15,487 nucleotides of DNA from Bacillota bacterium (GCA_017437925.1 JAFRWQ010000283.1:1-15487), one strand, 5' to 3'. Numbered from the stretch's first letter, positions 1 through 7,273 are shown. Notes: a model not told the origin generated them from the sequence alone. Numbers and translations are program-made.

Positions 1-92
1 GAAGCGCAACGGCAGGCACGCCATAAAGCGTGATGGCGAAAGGCATACCTTAAAAGCGGCGAAAAGCCTGATTTTCAACGAAGGAGAGACCC

Positions 93-839
93 ATGGCAAA
101 GCAGAACATCTACGACGACGAGACCTTCTTCACCTCGTACAGAAAGCTGAGGGAAAACCCCGGCTCGGCCAACGAGCTCTTCGAAAAGCCGGCCCTCTTT
201 TCCCTGCTGCCGGAGCTTGAGGGGAAGAGGATACTTGACCTGGGATGCGGCTTCGGGGATCACTGCTCGGTCTACGTCCGTAAAGGCGCCCTCTCGGTCA
301 CGGGCATAGACATCTCGGTCAAAATGCTGGAAGCGGCCCGAAAGGAGAACGCGGCGCCCAATATAACTTATATCAACATGGCCATGGAGGATATCGGAAG
401 CCTTAAGGGGCCCTTCGATCTGGCGGTGAGCTCCCTTGCCCTGCAGTATGTGGAGGATTACAGGGGGCTGGTCAGAAACGTCTTCGGTCTGCTTGTGCCC
501 GGCGGGCTCTTCATCTTCTCGCAGGAGCATCCGGTGGTCAGCTGCTTCAACGGCGGAAGCCGCTGGACCAAGGACGAAAACGGCAAAAAGCTCTTCGCAA
601 ACCTGGCATACTACAGCACCGACGGCGAGCGGGAGGAGAGCTGGTTCGTGGACCACGTGAAGAAGTACCACAGGACCTTTTCGACGGTGATCAATACGCT
701 GATCGAAGAGGGCTTTGTGATCGAAAGGATAGCGGAACCCATACCGACGGAGGAGCTGCTCAAAGCCTATCCCAACCAGGCAGACCTGCTCCACCGGCCC
801 GACTTCATGCTGGTGAGGGCGAGGAAACCGGAGGCTTAG
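93..839 (+). CDS. class I SAM-dependent methyltransferase
   Basis: A 248-residue protein with the Rossmann-fold methyltransferase pattern. Motif I reads ILDLGCGFGDH at about residues 47-57 and binds S-adenosylmethionine. The acidic end of strand beta-2 is GIDIS at about 71-75. A motif IV-like stretch around FDLAVSSLALQYVED follows at about residues 108-122. The length and the C-terminal part fit the stand-alone Methyltransf_11/25 type of small-molecule methyltransferases, but the substrate cannot be read from sequence. The ATG at 93 is preceded by AAGGAGAG at 81-88, a good ribosome binding site. The gene stands alone on this strand, and its 3' side opens into a hairpin-rich gap ending in a terminator at 1071-1094. 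The family call is firm; the specific reaction is unknown. Confidence 0.9.
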   Translation: MAKQNIYDDETFFTSYRKLRENPGSANELFEKPALFSLLPELEGKRILDLGCGFGDHCSVYVRKGALSVTGIDISVKMLEAARKENAAPNITYINMAMEDIGSLKGPFDLAVSSLALQYVEDYRGLVRNVFGLLVPGGLFIFSQEHPVVSCFNGGSRWTKDENGKKLFANLAYYSTDGEREESWFVDHVKKYHRTFSTVINTLIEEGFVIERIAEPIPTEELLKAYPNQADLLHRPDFMLVRARKPEA

Positions 840-853
840 GAGCCGCCCGGATG

Positions 854-1066
854 GGGTATTAAGGCTAGGGGCGCATACCCGGGACTCAGAGCCGCGGATC
901 CAGGCGCAGAGCCGGTAAGAACAGACAGAAAAACATTACCGGTAAGGTCCTGCAGGGCAGCTGTCCACAGGGCTTTGAGCAGAAGACCCGGTCGGCGGAA
1001 AGTGATGTAAATGCTCGCCGTTCAGGACCGGAAAACTCCGGGCCTGGGTCTTCGGCTGAGCAGAAC
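854..1066 (+). ncRNA. candidate structured RNA or structured 3' UTR, family unassigned
   Basis: Read on the plus strand, this stretch contains nested and consecutive helices. GGGTAT 854-859 pairs with 875-880. CCGGTAA 912-918 pairs with 936-942. A long helix, 978-989 with 1046-1057, has 11 pairs and one A-G mismatch. It encloses two hairpins: CGGCG 993-997 with 1016-1020, and CCGGA 1028-1032 with 1037-1041 around an AAAC loop. A terminator follows directly. I did not recognise the hallmarks of tmRNA, RNase P RNA, SRP RNA or 6S RNA. No clear promoter was seen just upstream, so it may be a processed or regulatory 3' UTR of the methyltransferase message. The pairings are seen; the RNA status is inferred. 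Confidence 0.35.
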
Positions 1067-1094
1067 AAAAGAGAGCCGCGGGGCTCTCTTTTTT
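1067..1094. terminator. bidirectional rho-independent terminator
   Basis: A 7-bp stem, GAGAGCC 1071-1077 with GGCTCTC 1082-1088, has a GCGG loop and is followed by six T (1089-1094). AAAA at 1067-1070 gives a U-tract on the other strand too. It can end the methyltransferase transcript on the plus strand and the wecB operon on the minus strand; the plus orientation is stronger. Confidence 0.85.
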
Positions 1095-1229
1095 AATAAC
1101 GAGTGTTATATAACGCAGTTTTGAAGACATGCAGAGCTTGAATTTTTAAGGCCTGAGGCTGCTCCGGGCCGGGTCTCCTGAAAGCCCTTGAGCCTCACGG
1201 ACCGCCAGATCGGGTCATCCAAAAGCCTT

Positions 1230-2345
1230 TCAGCGCCCTTCTCCCCACTCCTTTATAGCCTTTACGATGCGCTCGCAGGCTTTGCCGTCGCCGTAAGGGT
1301 TGACGGCCTTTGCCATGGCTTCGTAAGCGGCGGGGTCGGTGAGGAGCTCCTTTGCCATGCGGTAGACGGTGTCCCTTTCGACTCCTGCCAGCTTGGCGGT
1401 GCCGGCCTCGACGGCTTCGGGCCTTTCGGTCTCGCGGCGCACTACCAGGACGGGCTTTCCCAGGGCCGGGGCTTCCTCCTGCAGGCCGCCCGAGTCGGTG
1501 AGCACGAAGAAGGACCTTGCCATCAGGTTCACCATGGGCTGGTAGGTCAGGGGCTCTATCATGTGCACGTTGGCTATGCCGCCCAGGTATCTGTCGGCGG
1601 ACTCCCTCACCTTGGGGTTCAGGTGTATGGGGTAGACTATCTCGACGTCTTCGAATTCCCTTGCGATATCGGCGATGGCGGAGAAGATGTTCGCCATGTG
1701 TTCGCCCAGGTTCTCTCTTCTGTGGCAGGTAACGGTGATGACCCTTTTCCCTTCAAAATCAAGGCTTTTCAGGGTCTCGTCGGTGAACTCGTAGGGCTTT
1801 CCCGCCACCTGCAGCAGGGCGTCGATGACGGTGTTTCCGGTCACATATATGCCCTTTCCGTCAACGCCCTCCCTCAGCAGGTTCTGCCTGTTGCGCTCGG
1901 TGGGGGCGAAGTGGAGCTCCGCTATCCTGCCGGTCAGGACCCGGTTCATCTCCTCGGGGAAGGGTGAGTACTTGTCGAAGGTGCGAAGGCCGGCCTCCAC
2001 GTGGCCCACGGCGATCTGCTGGTAGAAGCAGGCGAGGGCGGTGGAAAAGGTGGTCGAGGTATCCCCGTGGACCAGCACCATGTCGGGCTTTTCCTCCTTC
2101 AGCACCGGCTCAAGGCCCAGAAGCACGTTGGAGGTTATCATGGATATGCTTTGGCCCGGCTGCATTATATTGAGATCATAATCGGGCTTGAGCTCAAAGA
2201 GCTCAAGGACCTGGTCGAGCATGCTCCTGTGCTGGGCGGTGACGCAGAGCACCGATTCTATGCCGGGCTCCTTCGCAAGAGCCTTGACCAGAGGGGCCAT
2301 CTTTATGGCCTCGGGCCTGGTCCCGAATACGCTCATAACTTTCAT
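1230..2345 (-). CDS. wecB: UDP-N-acetylglucosamine 2-epimerase (non-hydrolysing)
   Basis: A 371-residue protein that interconverts UDP-GlcNAc and UDP-ManNAc in the cytoplasm, supplying ManNAc units for surface glycans or teichoic-acid-type linkage units. The start carries the family signature FGTRPEAIKMAP (residues 7-18). Residues matching the known E. coli active site are present: Asp95 in VHGDTS, Glu117 in GHVEAGLR, Glu131 in FPEEMNR and His208 in CHRREN. The DSGGLQEEAP stretch in the C-terminal half is also typical. Length is normal. The ATG has AGGAG at 2353-2357 seven bases upstream. It is the last gene of the truA-comEB-wecA-wecB operon, 24 bases after its neighbour. B. subtilis calls the equivalent gene mnaA. 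Confidence 0.96.
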   Translation of the reverse strand: MKVMSVFGTRPEAIKMAPLVKALAKEPGIESVLCVTAQHRSMLDQVLELFELKPDYDLNIMQPGQSISMITSNVLLGLEPVLKEEKPDMVLVHGDTSTTFSTALACFYQQIAVGHVEAGLRTFDKYSPFPEEMNRVLTGRIAELHFAPTERNRQNLLREGVDGKGIYVTGNTVIDALLQVAGKPYEFTDETLKSLDFEGKRVITVTCHRRENLGEHMANIFSAIADIAREFEDVEIVYPIHLNPKVRESADRYLGGIANVHMIEPLTYQPMVNLMARSFFVLTDSGGLQEEAPALGKPVLVVRRETERPEAVEAGTAKLAGVERDTVYRMAKELLTDPAAYEAMAKAVNPYGDGKACERIVKAIKEWGEGR

Positions 2346-2369
2346 TGTTTTTCTCCTAAAGCCTTGGAA

Positions 2370-3497
2370 TTAAAGCTCGAAGGGGCCCTTTGACCCTATC
2401 TTTTCCTCTATGACCTCCGGGTCCTCGGAGGAGCCTTTGATCATCATCTCAGCCTCGAGCTCCGCGATCTTGTCGTTTTCGTCTATGCCTATCCCCAGGA
2501 AGATGAAGATCAGGACGCCGGCGATGAGGGCAAGGATCAGGGCCTGGCCCTTCATCTTCATGGTCCAGAGTATGCCGGCCATGGCCATTATGCCGCTTAT
2601 GGAGTAGAGCACCAGCACTGTCCTTCTCTGGCCGAAGCCCATGGCCATGATGCGGTGGTGGAGATGCCCCTTGTCCGCCTCAAATATCGGCCTGTGCTTG
2701 ACGGTCCTTCGAAGGATCGCGAAGGAGGTGTCGAAGATGGGCAGCACCAGCAGTATCACCGGGACCGTCGCCGAGAACAGGGTGACGCTCTTGGTCGGGG
2801 TGTCTCCGACCAGCGAGACCGAAGCCAGAAGCAGGCCCAAAAGCATGGAGCCCGAGTCTCCCATAAAGATCTTGGCCGGGTTGAAGTTATAGAAGAGGAA
2901 GCCGGTGCAGGCTCCCGCCACGGCCAGTATCATTATGCAGGTGACGTCCCTTTCGGTGTAGCTGGCGATGTAGGCGATGGAGAGGCTCGCGATGAGGACT
3001 ATGCCGGCCGCAAGGCCGTCCAGGCCGTCCATCAGGTTGATGGTGTTGATGATGGCGACTATCCAGAACACGGTGACCATCATGGAAAGCCACACCGGGA
3101 AGACTATGTATTCGGGTCCAACCGGGAAGAAATTGGCCATGCCCGAAAAGCGCAGGGTCGAAAACCAGAGCAGCACGGCGCAGGCGATCTGGCCCAGCAG
3201 CTTGATCTTGGCCGGGACGCCCTTGATGTCGTCCACTATGCCTATGATCATGATGACGGCGGCCGCCGCGATGATGCCGCTCTGCTGCTCGCTGATGTTG
3301 TCGAACCAGCAGAAGGCGGTGAGGAAGCCCAGGAAGAGGGCCAAGCCTCCGAAGCGGGGCATGGGCTTCTTGTGGATGCGCCTCTTGTCCTTGGGTATGT
3401 CCATGGCGCCTATCCTGGGCGCTATGAGTATGCATAAGGGGGTCGCCAGGGCGGTGACTATGACCGCCAGCAGGAAGACCTCAAGATGGTCGCTCAT
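2370..3497 (-). CDS. undecaprenyl-phosphate N-acetylglucosaminyl-1-phosphate transferase (WecA/TagO family)
   Basis: A 375-residue polytopic membrane protein of the MraY/WecA/TagO family. It transfers GlcNAc-1-phosphate from UDP-GlcNAc to undecaprenyl phosphate on the inner membrane face, the first step of many wall and surface glycans. Family motifs are all visible: the cytoplasmic loop [19 protein letters not shown] (33-51), the Asp pair VDD at 88-90, [12 protein letters not shown] (154-164), FMGDSGS (211-217) and the HLHHR histidine motif at 278-282. Several hydrophobic segments run through the protein. A charged C-terminal tail of roughly 45 residues follows the last membrane segment. The start ATG overlaps the comEB stop (ATGA), so translation is probably coupled. 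It sits next to wecB, which fits one pathway. The exact sugar is inferred from family only. Confidence 0.93.
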   Translation of the reverse strand: MSDHLEVFLLAVIVTALATPLCILIAPRIGAMDIPKDKRRIHKKPMPRFGGLALFLGFLTAFCWFDNISEQQSGIIAAAAVIMIIGIVDDIKGVPAKIKLLGQIACAVLLWFSTLRFSGMANFFPVGPEYIVFPVWLSMMVTVFWIVAIINTINLMDGLDGLAAGIVLIASLSIAYIASYTERDVTCIMILAVAGACTGFLFYNFNPAKIFMGDSGSMLLGLLLASVSLVGDTPTKSVTLFSATVPVILLVLPIFDTSFAILRRTVKHRPIFEADKGHLHHRIMAMGFGQRRTVLVLYSISGIMAMAGILWTMKMKGQALILALIAGVLIFIFLGIGIDENDKIAELEAEMMIKGSSEDPEVIEEKIGSKGPFEL

Positions 3498-3955
3498 TTA
3501 GACTCTTCTCCCATTATCTCTATCTTAAGTCCGGCTTCTTCGGCCATCTGCTGGGCCAGGGGGTCGGGGTAGCTCTCCTTGATCACTACCCTCTTGATGC
3601 CGGCGTTTATTATCATCTTGGTGCAGATTATGCAGGGCTGGGTGGTGCAGTAGAGGGTGCCTCCGTCGATGTTGACGCCCATCTTGGCCGCCTGGATTAT
3701 GGCGTTCTGCTCGGCGTGAAGACCGCGGCAGAGTTCGTGCCTCTGGCCCGAGGGGACGTTCATCTGCTGCCTTAAGCACCCGGTCTCGGAGCAGTGGGCG
3801 ACTCCCGCGGGGGCTCCGTTGTAGCCCGAGGCGAGCATGTGGTTATCCTTTACTATAACGGCTCCGACTCCGCGTCTTAAGCAGCTGGACCTTTTTCTCG
3901 CCAGCTCTGCCATCTCCATGAAGTATTCGTCCCAGCTCGGTCTTTTGTCTTCCAT
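3494..3955 (-). CDS. comEB: dCMP deaminase family protein (ComEB-like)
   Basis: A 153-residue zinc-dependent deaminase that converts dCMP to dUMP for thymidylate synthesis. The catalytic zinc site is plain: HAEQNA at 80-85 gives His80 and the proton-shuttling Glu82, and PCIIC at 107-111 gives Cys108 and Cys111. Extra Cys and His residues at 25, 55, 60 and 76 resemble the additional metal or structural positions of dCMP deaminases. The name ComEB comes from the B. subtilis competence locus; nothing here ties this copy to DNA uptake. The start is supported by a CTCC-complement Shine-Dalgarno at 3962-3965, overlapping the end of truA. It lies 11 bases after truA and overlaps the next gene by four. 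Confidence 0.93.
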   Translation of the reverse strand: MEDKRPSWDEYFMEMAELARKRSSCLRRGVGAVIVKDNHMLASGYNGAPAGVAHCSETGCLRQQMNVPSGQRHELCRGLHAEQNAIIQAAKMGVNIDGGTLYCTTQPCIICTKMIINAGIKRVVIKESYPDPLAQQMAEEAGLKIEIMGEESK

Positions 3956-3966
3956 GCCATTCTCCT

Positions 3967-4800
3967 TTATTCTCCGGCGGACGCGGGAGCTTCTGCGTCC
4001 TCCCCGTAAAAGATCTCGGCCAGGTACAGCCCCTGGGGAGGAGCGGTGTGGCCCGCCTTCGACCTGTCTTTGCTCTCTATCGCTTCACGGACGCTTTCGG
4101 GGCTGCGCCTGCCCTTTCCGGCCTCGACCAGGGTCCCGGTGATGATGCGGACCATGTTGTAGAGGAAGCCGCTGCCCTCTATGGTGATCCTGATCTCGCG
4201 GGAGTTTCCCGGGCCTTCTGCCGGCAGCTCGTCGACATCGAGCCTGTAGACGTTCCGGACCGTGGATTCCTGCGGGGTACTGCCGCTGCTCATGAAGCAG
4301 GCGAAGTCATGCTCGCCGACTACGTGAGCGGCTGCCGCCCTCATGGCCTCAAGGTCCAGGCTCTCCGAGATCTGATAAAAGTAATTGCGCTTGAATATGT
4401 CCCTGTCGGGGCTGTTCAGTATGCGGTATATGTAGCGCTTGCCTCTGGAGGAAAAGCGGGCGTGAAAGCCTTCGGGCATCTCGCGGGCATTGAGGACCCT
4501 GAGGTCCGAGACCCCCTCGAGCCTGTCCTTTGCCAGCCTGTCATTTAAGACCTTTGCCAGCTTTTCGGTCGGCACGGGGCAGACGGCCTTAAAGGACGCT
4601 CTCTGCCCCAGGGCGTGGACTCCGGCGTCGGTCCTGCTGGTGCCGTCCAGCTTTACGGGGCATCCCAGCAGATCCGAGAGCTGCTCTTCCAGGACTCCGC
4701 AGACGGTGCGGGACCCGGGCTGGCGCTGCCAGCCTGAAAAGTTCGTCCCGTCGTAGGCTATCGTCAGCAGTATGTTCTTTTCCTTTTCAGGCTCCGTCAT
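3967..4800 (-). CDS. truA: tRNA pseudouridine(38-40) synthase
   Basis: A 277-residue enzyme that isomerises uridines 38, 39 and 40 in the anticodon arm of tRNAs. The N-terminal strand [18 protein letters not shown] (11-28) and the catalytic motif [14 protein letters not shown] (53-66), with the nucleophile Asp58, are diagnostic. Further family stretches include RYIYRILN and [16 protein letters not shown] (about 210-225). Length is slightly above the usual 245-270 because of the C-terminal tail. An in-frame TAG lies just upstream of the ATG, so the start is the only candidate, although the Shine-Dalgarno match is weak. It is the first gene of a four-gene minus-strand operon and has a plausible promoter at 4827-4856. 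Confidence 0.96.
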   Translation of the reverse strand: MTEPEKEKNILLTIAYDGTNFSGWQRQPGSRTVCGVLEEQLSDLLGCPVKLDGTSRTDAGVHALGQRASFKAVCPVPTEKLAKVLNDRLAKDRLEGVSDLRVLNAREMPEGFHARFSSRGKRYIYRILNSPDRDIFKRNYFYQISESLDLEAMRAAAAHVVGEHDFACFMSSGSTPQESTVRNVYRLDVDELPAEGPGNSREIRITIEGSGFLYNMVRIITGTLVEAGKGRRSPESVREAIESKDRSKAGHTAPPQGLYLAEIFYGEDAEAPASAGE

Positions 4801-4826
4801 ATTCTATCGTTAATAGGCGATGAAGG

Positions 4827-4856
4827 ATGATATCTCAGCGGTTAGGCGGCATGCAA
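4827..4856 (-). promoter_or_regulatory. putative sigma-A-type promoter for the truA operon
   Basis: On the minus strand, TTGCAT (4851-4856) and TATCAT (4827-4832) are separated by 18 bases, and the start codon lies 27 bases downstream of the -10. Matches are 4 of 6 and 5 of 6 to consensus. Reading through from glnS cannot be excluded, because no intrinsic terminator was seen after glnS. Confidence 0.5.
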
Positions 4857-4908
4857 TTCATTGTGCATTCCTGTTATATAACCCATGTTGCTTTGCGCCG
4901 GTCCATTT

Positions 4909-4936
4909 GCCCTGAGCGGAAGCGTGTCCCCGACGC
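4909..4936 (+). repeat. imperfect direct repeat A, copy 1
   Basis: This 28-base block matches 5155-5182 at 25 of 28 positions by direct comparison. The differences are GG versus AA at 4918-4919 and C versus T at 4934. It starts GCCCTGAGC and continues AAGCGTGTCCCCGA. It is followed immediately by repeat B copy 1. Confidence 0.8.
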
Positions 4937-4956
4937 TTCTATGCGTCTTGCAGGCG
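4935..4956 (+). repeat. imperfect direct repeat B, copy 1
   Basis: This 22-base block matches 5373-5394 at 20 of 22 positions and ends in the identical TCTTGCAGGCG. It overlaps the end of repeat A copy 1 by two bases. Confidence 0.75.
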
Positions 4957-5000
4957 ACCGGGCGCGATCCGCTGCGTGAGGGAACCATCGCGGGTCGCGG

Positions 5001-5043
5001 CACTTAGCGACTGAGGCGTCTTCAGACGCCGAAGAGCTTAGTG
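5001..5043 (+). repeat. hairpin module 1 with GACTGA/GAAGA internal loop
   Basis: The outer stem is CACT 5001-5004 with AGTG 5040-5043, then a T-T mismatch, then AGC 5006-5008 with GCT 5036-5038. The internal loop is GACTGA (5009-5014) facing GAAGA (5031-5035). The apical stem is GGCGTCT 5015-5021 with AGACGCC 5024-5030. Module 2 keeps the same internal loop while its stems differ in sequence. Confidence 0.7.
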
Positions 5044-5059
5044 CGAGGAGAAGACTTTT

Positions 5060-5118
5060 GCACGGATATTCACTGCGACTGAGCGGTGATAACCGCGAAG
5101 AGCGGATGAATATCCTGC
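5060..5118 (+). repeat. hairpin module 2 with GACTGA/GAAGA internal loop
   Basis: The outer stem is GGATATTCA 5064-5072 with TGAATATCC 5107-5115. It continues through CTGC 5073-5076 with GCGG 5102-5105, which includes one T-G pair, with A5106 bulged. GCA 5060-5062 can pair with TGC 5116-5118 across a bulged C. The internal loop is GACTGA (5077-5082) facing GAAGA (5097-5101). The apical stem is GCGGT 5083-5087 with ACCGC 5092-5096 and a GATA loop. It is 16 bases from module 1. Confidence 0.75.
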
Positions 5119-5154
5119 GAGAAAGGCTTCGACAAGGGCCCGCTCGGGCTGCCC

Positions 5155-5182
5155 GCCCTGAGCAAAAGCGTGTCCCCGATGC
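5155..5182 (+). repeat. imperfect direct repeat A, copy 2
   Basis: This is the partner of 4909-4936, 25 of 28 bases identical, 246 bases downstream. Unlike copy 1 it is not followed by repeat B; about 190 bases of other sequence intervene before B copy 2. Confidence 0.8.
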
Positions 5183-5372
5183 AGCGGACGCGTCCGGAAG
5201 CATATCCGGCATTCGATCGCTTCGGGGTCCTGCCGCTCGGTCTCCCCACCCTGCGGTCTACAGTCCTCGGGCGGGGATGCCTTCGAAGCCCTAGCCCTGC
5301 GACTGACAAGCGAAGCGCCGTCAGAGCAGAGGCAGGCCTTGTGCCGACTTCGGCGCCTCGCGTCACCCCTCC

Positions 5373-5394
5373 GCTTATATGCATCTTGCAGGCG
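5373..5394 (+). repeat. imperfect direct repeat B, copy 2
   Basis: This is the partner of 4935-4956, 20 of 22 bases identical, and lies just past the glnS stop codon. Confidence 0.75.
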
Positions 5395-5410
5395 TCAGGA
5401 CATCCTTCCC

Positions 5411-7084
5411 CTACTTCGCCTCGGGCTTCCAGGAGCTCTTGAGGCCTACGATCTGGTTGAAGACCGGGGCGCCCTCCTTGCTGAGCACGGTGTCCGCGAT
5501 ATAGTAGCCGTTCCTGAAGAACTGGACCCTCTCGCCCGGCCTGATGTCCCTGAGGAAAGGCTCTGCCTTGGCGGTCAGCTCGGTCTTGGACGCCGGGTCG
5601 AACTCGTTGTAGCCTGTCTCGGGATTGTACTGGGCCAGATAGCCGAACTCCCTCACCGGCACATCAACGCAGTTCTTCGCGTCGACCCAGTGGATGGTGC
5701 CCTTGAACTTGCGGGCGTCGGCTCCGGGAGTCCCCGACTTGGTGTCGGGATCGTAGGTGCAGAGTATCTCTTTGATCCCGCCGTTCTCGTCCTTCACGAC
5801 CCCGGTGCAGGTCACGAAGTAAGCGCCCTTGAGCCTCACCTCGTTGCCCGGATAGAGCCTGAAATACTTCTTCGCCGGGACCTCCATGAAATCGTCCTTT
5901 TCTATGTAGAGCTCCCTTGAGAAGGGCATCATGTGGGTGCCGGCTTCCGGGTCCTGGGCCTTGTTTTCAAGGGGCAGCCACTCGGTCTTATCCTCGGGAT
6001 AGTTGGTGATGACCAGCTTCACGGGATGCAGCACCACCATGCGGTTCTCGGTCTTGTCCTTGAGGTCGTCCCTGATGAAGTACTCCAGCTGGCTCATCTC
6101 TATGTTGCTGTTGGCTTTCGCGACTCCCACCGACATGACGAAGTTCTTTATGCCCTCGGGGGTGTAGCCCCTTCTCCTCATGCCCGTGATGGTGCAGAGC
6201 CTGGGGTCGTCCCAGCCCTCCACAGTGCCGTTCTCGACCAGCTTTCTGATGTAGCGCTTGCTCATTATGGTGTTGTTCAGGTTGAGCTTTGCGAACTCGA
6301 TCTGCCTGGGGGGCTCGGGCCATTCGAGGCTTTCGAGCACCCAGTTGTAAAGGGGCCTGTGGTCCTCAAATTCCAGGGAGCAGAGGGAGTGGGTGATGCC
6401 CTCCACCGCGTCCTCTATGGGGTGGGCGAAGTCGTACATGGGGTAGACGCACCACTTGTCGCCGGTGTGGTGGTGATGAGCGTGCATGACCCTGTAGATG
6501 ACCGGATCCCTCATGTTGATGTTGGGGGACGCCATGTCTATGCGGGCCCTGATGCAGACCTCGCCGTCGGCGTACTTTCCGTCCCTCATGTCGTGGAAGA
6601 TCTGCAGCGATTCTTCGGCGGGACGGTCCCTCCAGGGGCTGTTCTTGCCCGGCTCGGTGAGGGTCCCGCGGCTGTCCTTTATCTCGTCGGGAGTCATGTG
6701 GCAGGCGTAGGCCTTGCCCTTCTTTATGAGCTCCTCGCAGCACTCGTACATCTTCTCGAAGTAATCGGAGGCGTAGTTGAGGTTGGCCCACTCAAAGCCC
6801 AGCCAGCGGATGTCGCCTTCGATGGAACCCACGTACTCCTCCTCTTCTTTCGAGGGGTTGGTGTCGTCGTAGCGCAGGTTGCAGGTCCCGCCGTATTTCA
6901 GGGCGGTGCCGAAATCTATGCATATGGCCTTGACGTGGCCTATGTGAAGGTAGCCGTTGGGCTCCGGCGGGAACCTGGTCGTGATCGGCCTTGAATACCT
7001 GTTGTTCTTTATGTCTTCATCTATCATGTCGTGGATGAAGTTACCTGCCATGGTGAAGCCTTCGGCTTTCTCGATGTCCGGCAT
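5411..7084 (-). CDS. glnS: glutaminyl-tRNA synthetase
   Basis: A 557-residue class I aminoacyl-tRNA synthetase that charges tRNA-Gln with glutamine. PPEPNGYLHIGHVKA (39-53) holds the HIGH ATP-binding motif, and IMSKR (273-277) is the KMSKS-type loop. RYDDTNP (71-77) and WCVYPMYDFAHP (211-222) are typical of the GlnRS/GluRS group. The full C-terminal beta-barrel anticodon domain of GlnRS follows, and the length agrees with bacterial GlnRS (about 550), so it is GlnRS rather than the shorter bacterial GluRS. The ATG at 7084 has AAAGGAGG complement at 7090-7097, five bases away; a second ATG at residue 12 is less likely. It is divergent from the Lrp-type regulator and has its own strong promoter. 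Direct charging makes the GatCAB route dispensable for Gln, but whether gatCAB exists lies outside this window. Confidence 0.97.
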   Translation of the reverse strand: MPDIEKAEGFTMAGNFIHDMIDEDIKNNRYSRPITTRFPPEPNGYLHIGHVKAICIDFGTALKYGGTCNLRYDDTNPSKEEEEYVGSIEGDIRWLGFEWANLNYASDYFEKMYECCEELIKKGKAYACHMTPDEIKDSRGTLTEPGKNSPWRDRPAEESLQIFHDMRDGKYADGEVCIRARIDMASPNINMRDPVIYRVMHAHHHHTGDKWCVYPMYDFAHPIEDAVEGITHSLCSLEFEDHRPLYNWVLESLEWPEPPRQIEFAKLNLNNTIMSKRYIRKLVENGTVEGWDDPRLCTITGMRRRGYTPEGIKNFVMSVGVAKANSNIEMSQLEYFIRDDLKDKTENRMVVLHPVKLVITNYPEDKTEWLPLENKAQDPEAGTHMMPFSRELYIEKDDFMEVPAKKYFRLYPGNEVRLKGAYFVTCTGVVKDENGGIKEILCTYDPDTKSGTPGADARKFKGTIHWVDAKNCVDVPVREFGYLAQYNPETGYNEFDPASKTELTAKAEPFLRDIRPGERVQFFRNGYYIADTVLSKEGAPVFNQIVGLKSSWKPEAK

Positions 7085-7127
7085 GAGCGCCTCCTTTAGT
7101 GTTCTTAAAATAAACCATAGTCAGGAT

Positions 7128-7157
7128 ATTATATCCCAGAAGAGGGCCTCATGCCAA
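7128..7157 (-). promoter_or_regulatory. sigma-A-type promoter of glnS
   Basis: On the minus strand, TTGGCA (7152-7157, 5 of 6) and TATAAT (7128-7133, 6 of 6) are separated by 18 bases. This places the transcript start about 36 bases before the glnS ATG. It is the best promoter match in the window. Confidence 0.8.
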
Positions 7158-7273
7158 GAGAAATTACGGACGGGGCTCAAAATCGCGGTATTAAAGCGGT
7201 TTTTCTATGGAATATAGTCAACGTTAATCCAAAAACAGCACCGAAAATAATCGTTAAAGAAATATTTTTTCGG

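Larger units (their letters stand above)
840..1229. other. 390-base intergenic region, hairpin-rich, no credible gene
   Basis: This gap lies between the convergent methyltransferase (+) and wecB (-). It holds several inverted repeats at 854-1066, a bidirectional terminator at 1071-1094, a 10-bp palindrome GTTATATAAC at 1105-1114, and a 7-bp inverted repeat (TGAGGCT 1154-1160 with AGCCTCA 1191-1197) close to the wecB stop. Short open frames here have low-complexity, arginine/cysteine-rich products and no ribosome binding site, so none is called. Confidence 0.6.
4801..5410. other. 610-base intergenic mosaic of hairpins and diverged repeats
   Basis: This gap separates the glnS stop from the truA start. 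Open frames exist on both strands, but their products are low-complexity, arginine/serine/proline-rich strings, they overlap each other extensively, and none has a convincing ribosome binding site. What the region does contain is two adjacent hairpins with a shared internal loop, two families of imperfect direct repeats, a 12-bp perfect palindrome (5185-5196) and a small hairpin GCCGA/TCGGC at 5343-5354. It has no intrinsic terminator that would end glnS. Confidence 0.75.

Noticed and set aside
1..92. End of an upstream gene
   Set aside because: One frame is open, but 92 bases give no recognisable protein motif, so nothing can be supported.
886..1130. Minus-strand open frames 886-1068 and 936-1130
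   Set aside because: They read through the terminator and hairpins, have no ribosome site, and have Cys/Arg/Ser-rich products without family resemblance.
1154..1197. Inverted repeat TGAGGCT/AGCCTCA as terminator of wecB
   Set aside because: The loop is 30 bases and no T-run follows on the minus strand; the terminator at 1067-1094 is the better candidate.
5297..5329. Possible third hairpin module (CTGCGACTGA at 5297-5306, GCAG at 5326-5329)
   Set aside because: The GACTGA side is present but the facing GAAGA is not, and the inner pairing CTGAC/GTCAG is different. At most it is a decayed copy.
4874..5384. Overlapping open frames on the minus strand in the truA-glnS gap (4874-5212 and 5070-5384)
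   Set aside because: Products are Arg/Ser-rich with no recognisable domain, there is no ribosome site, and the recurring ASGTRF string comes from the DNA repeat A lying in the same frame.
5058..5442. Plus-strand open frames 5058-5294 and 5170-5442
   Set aside because: They overlap the hairpins, repeats and the end of glnS, have weak starts and low-complexity products, and are best explained by high GC content.
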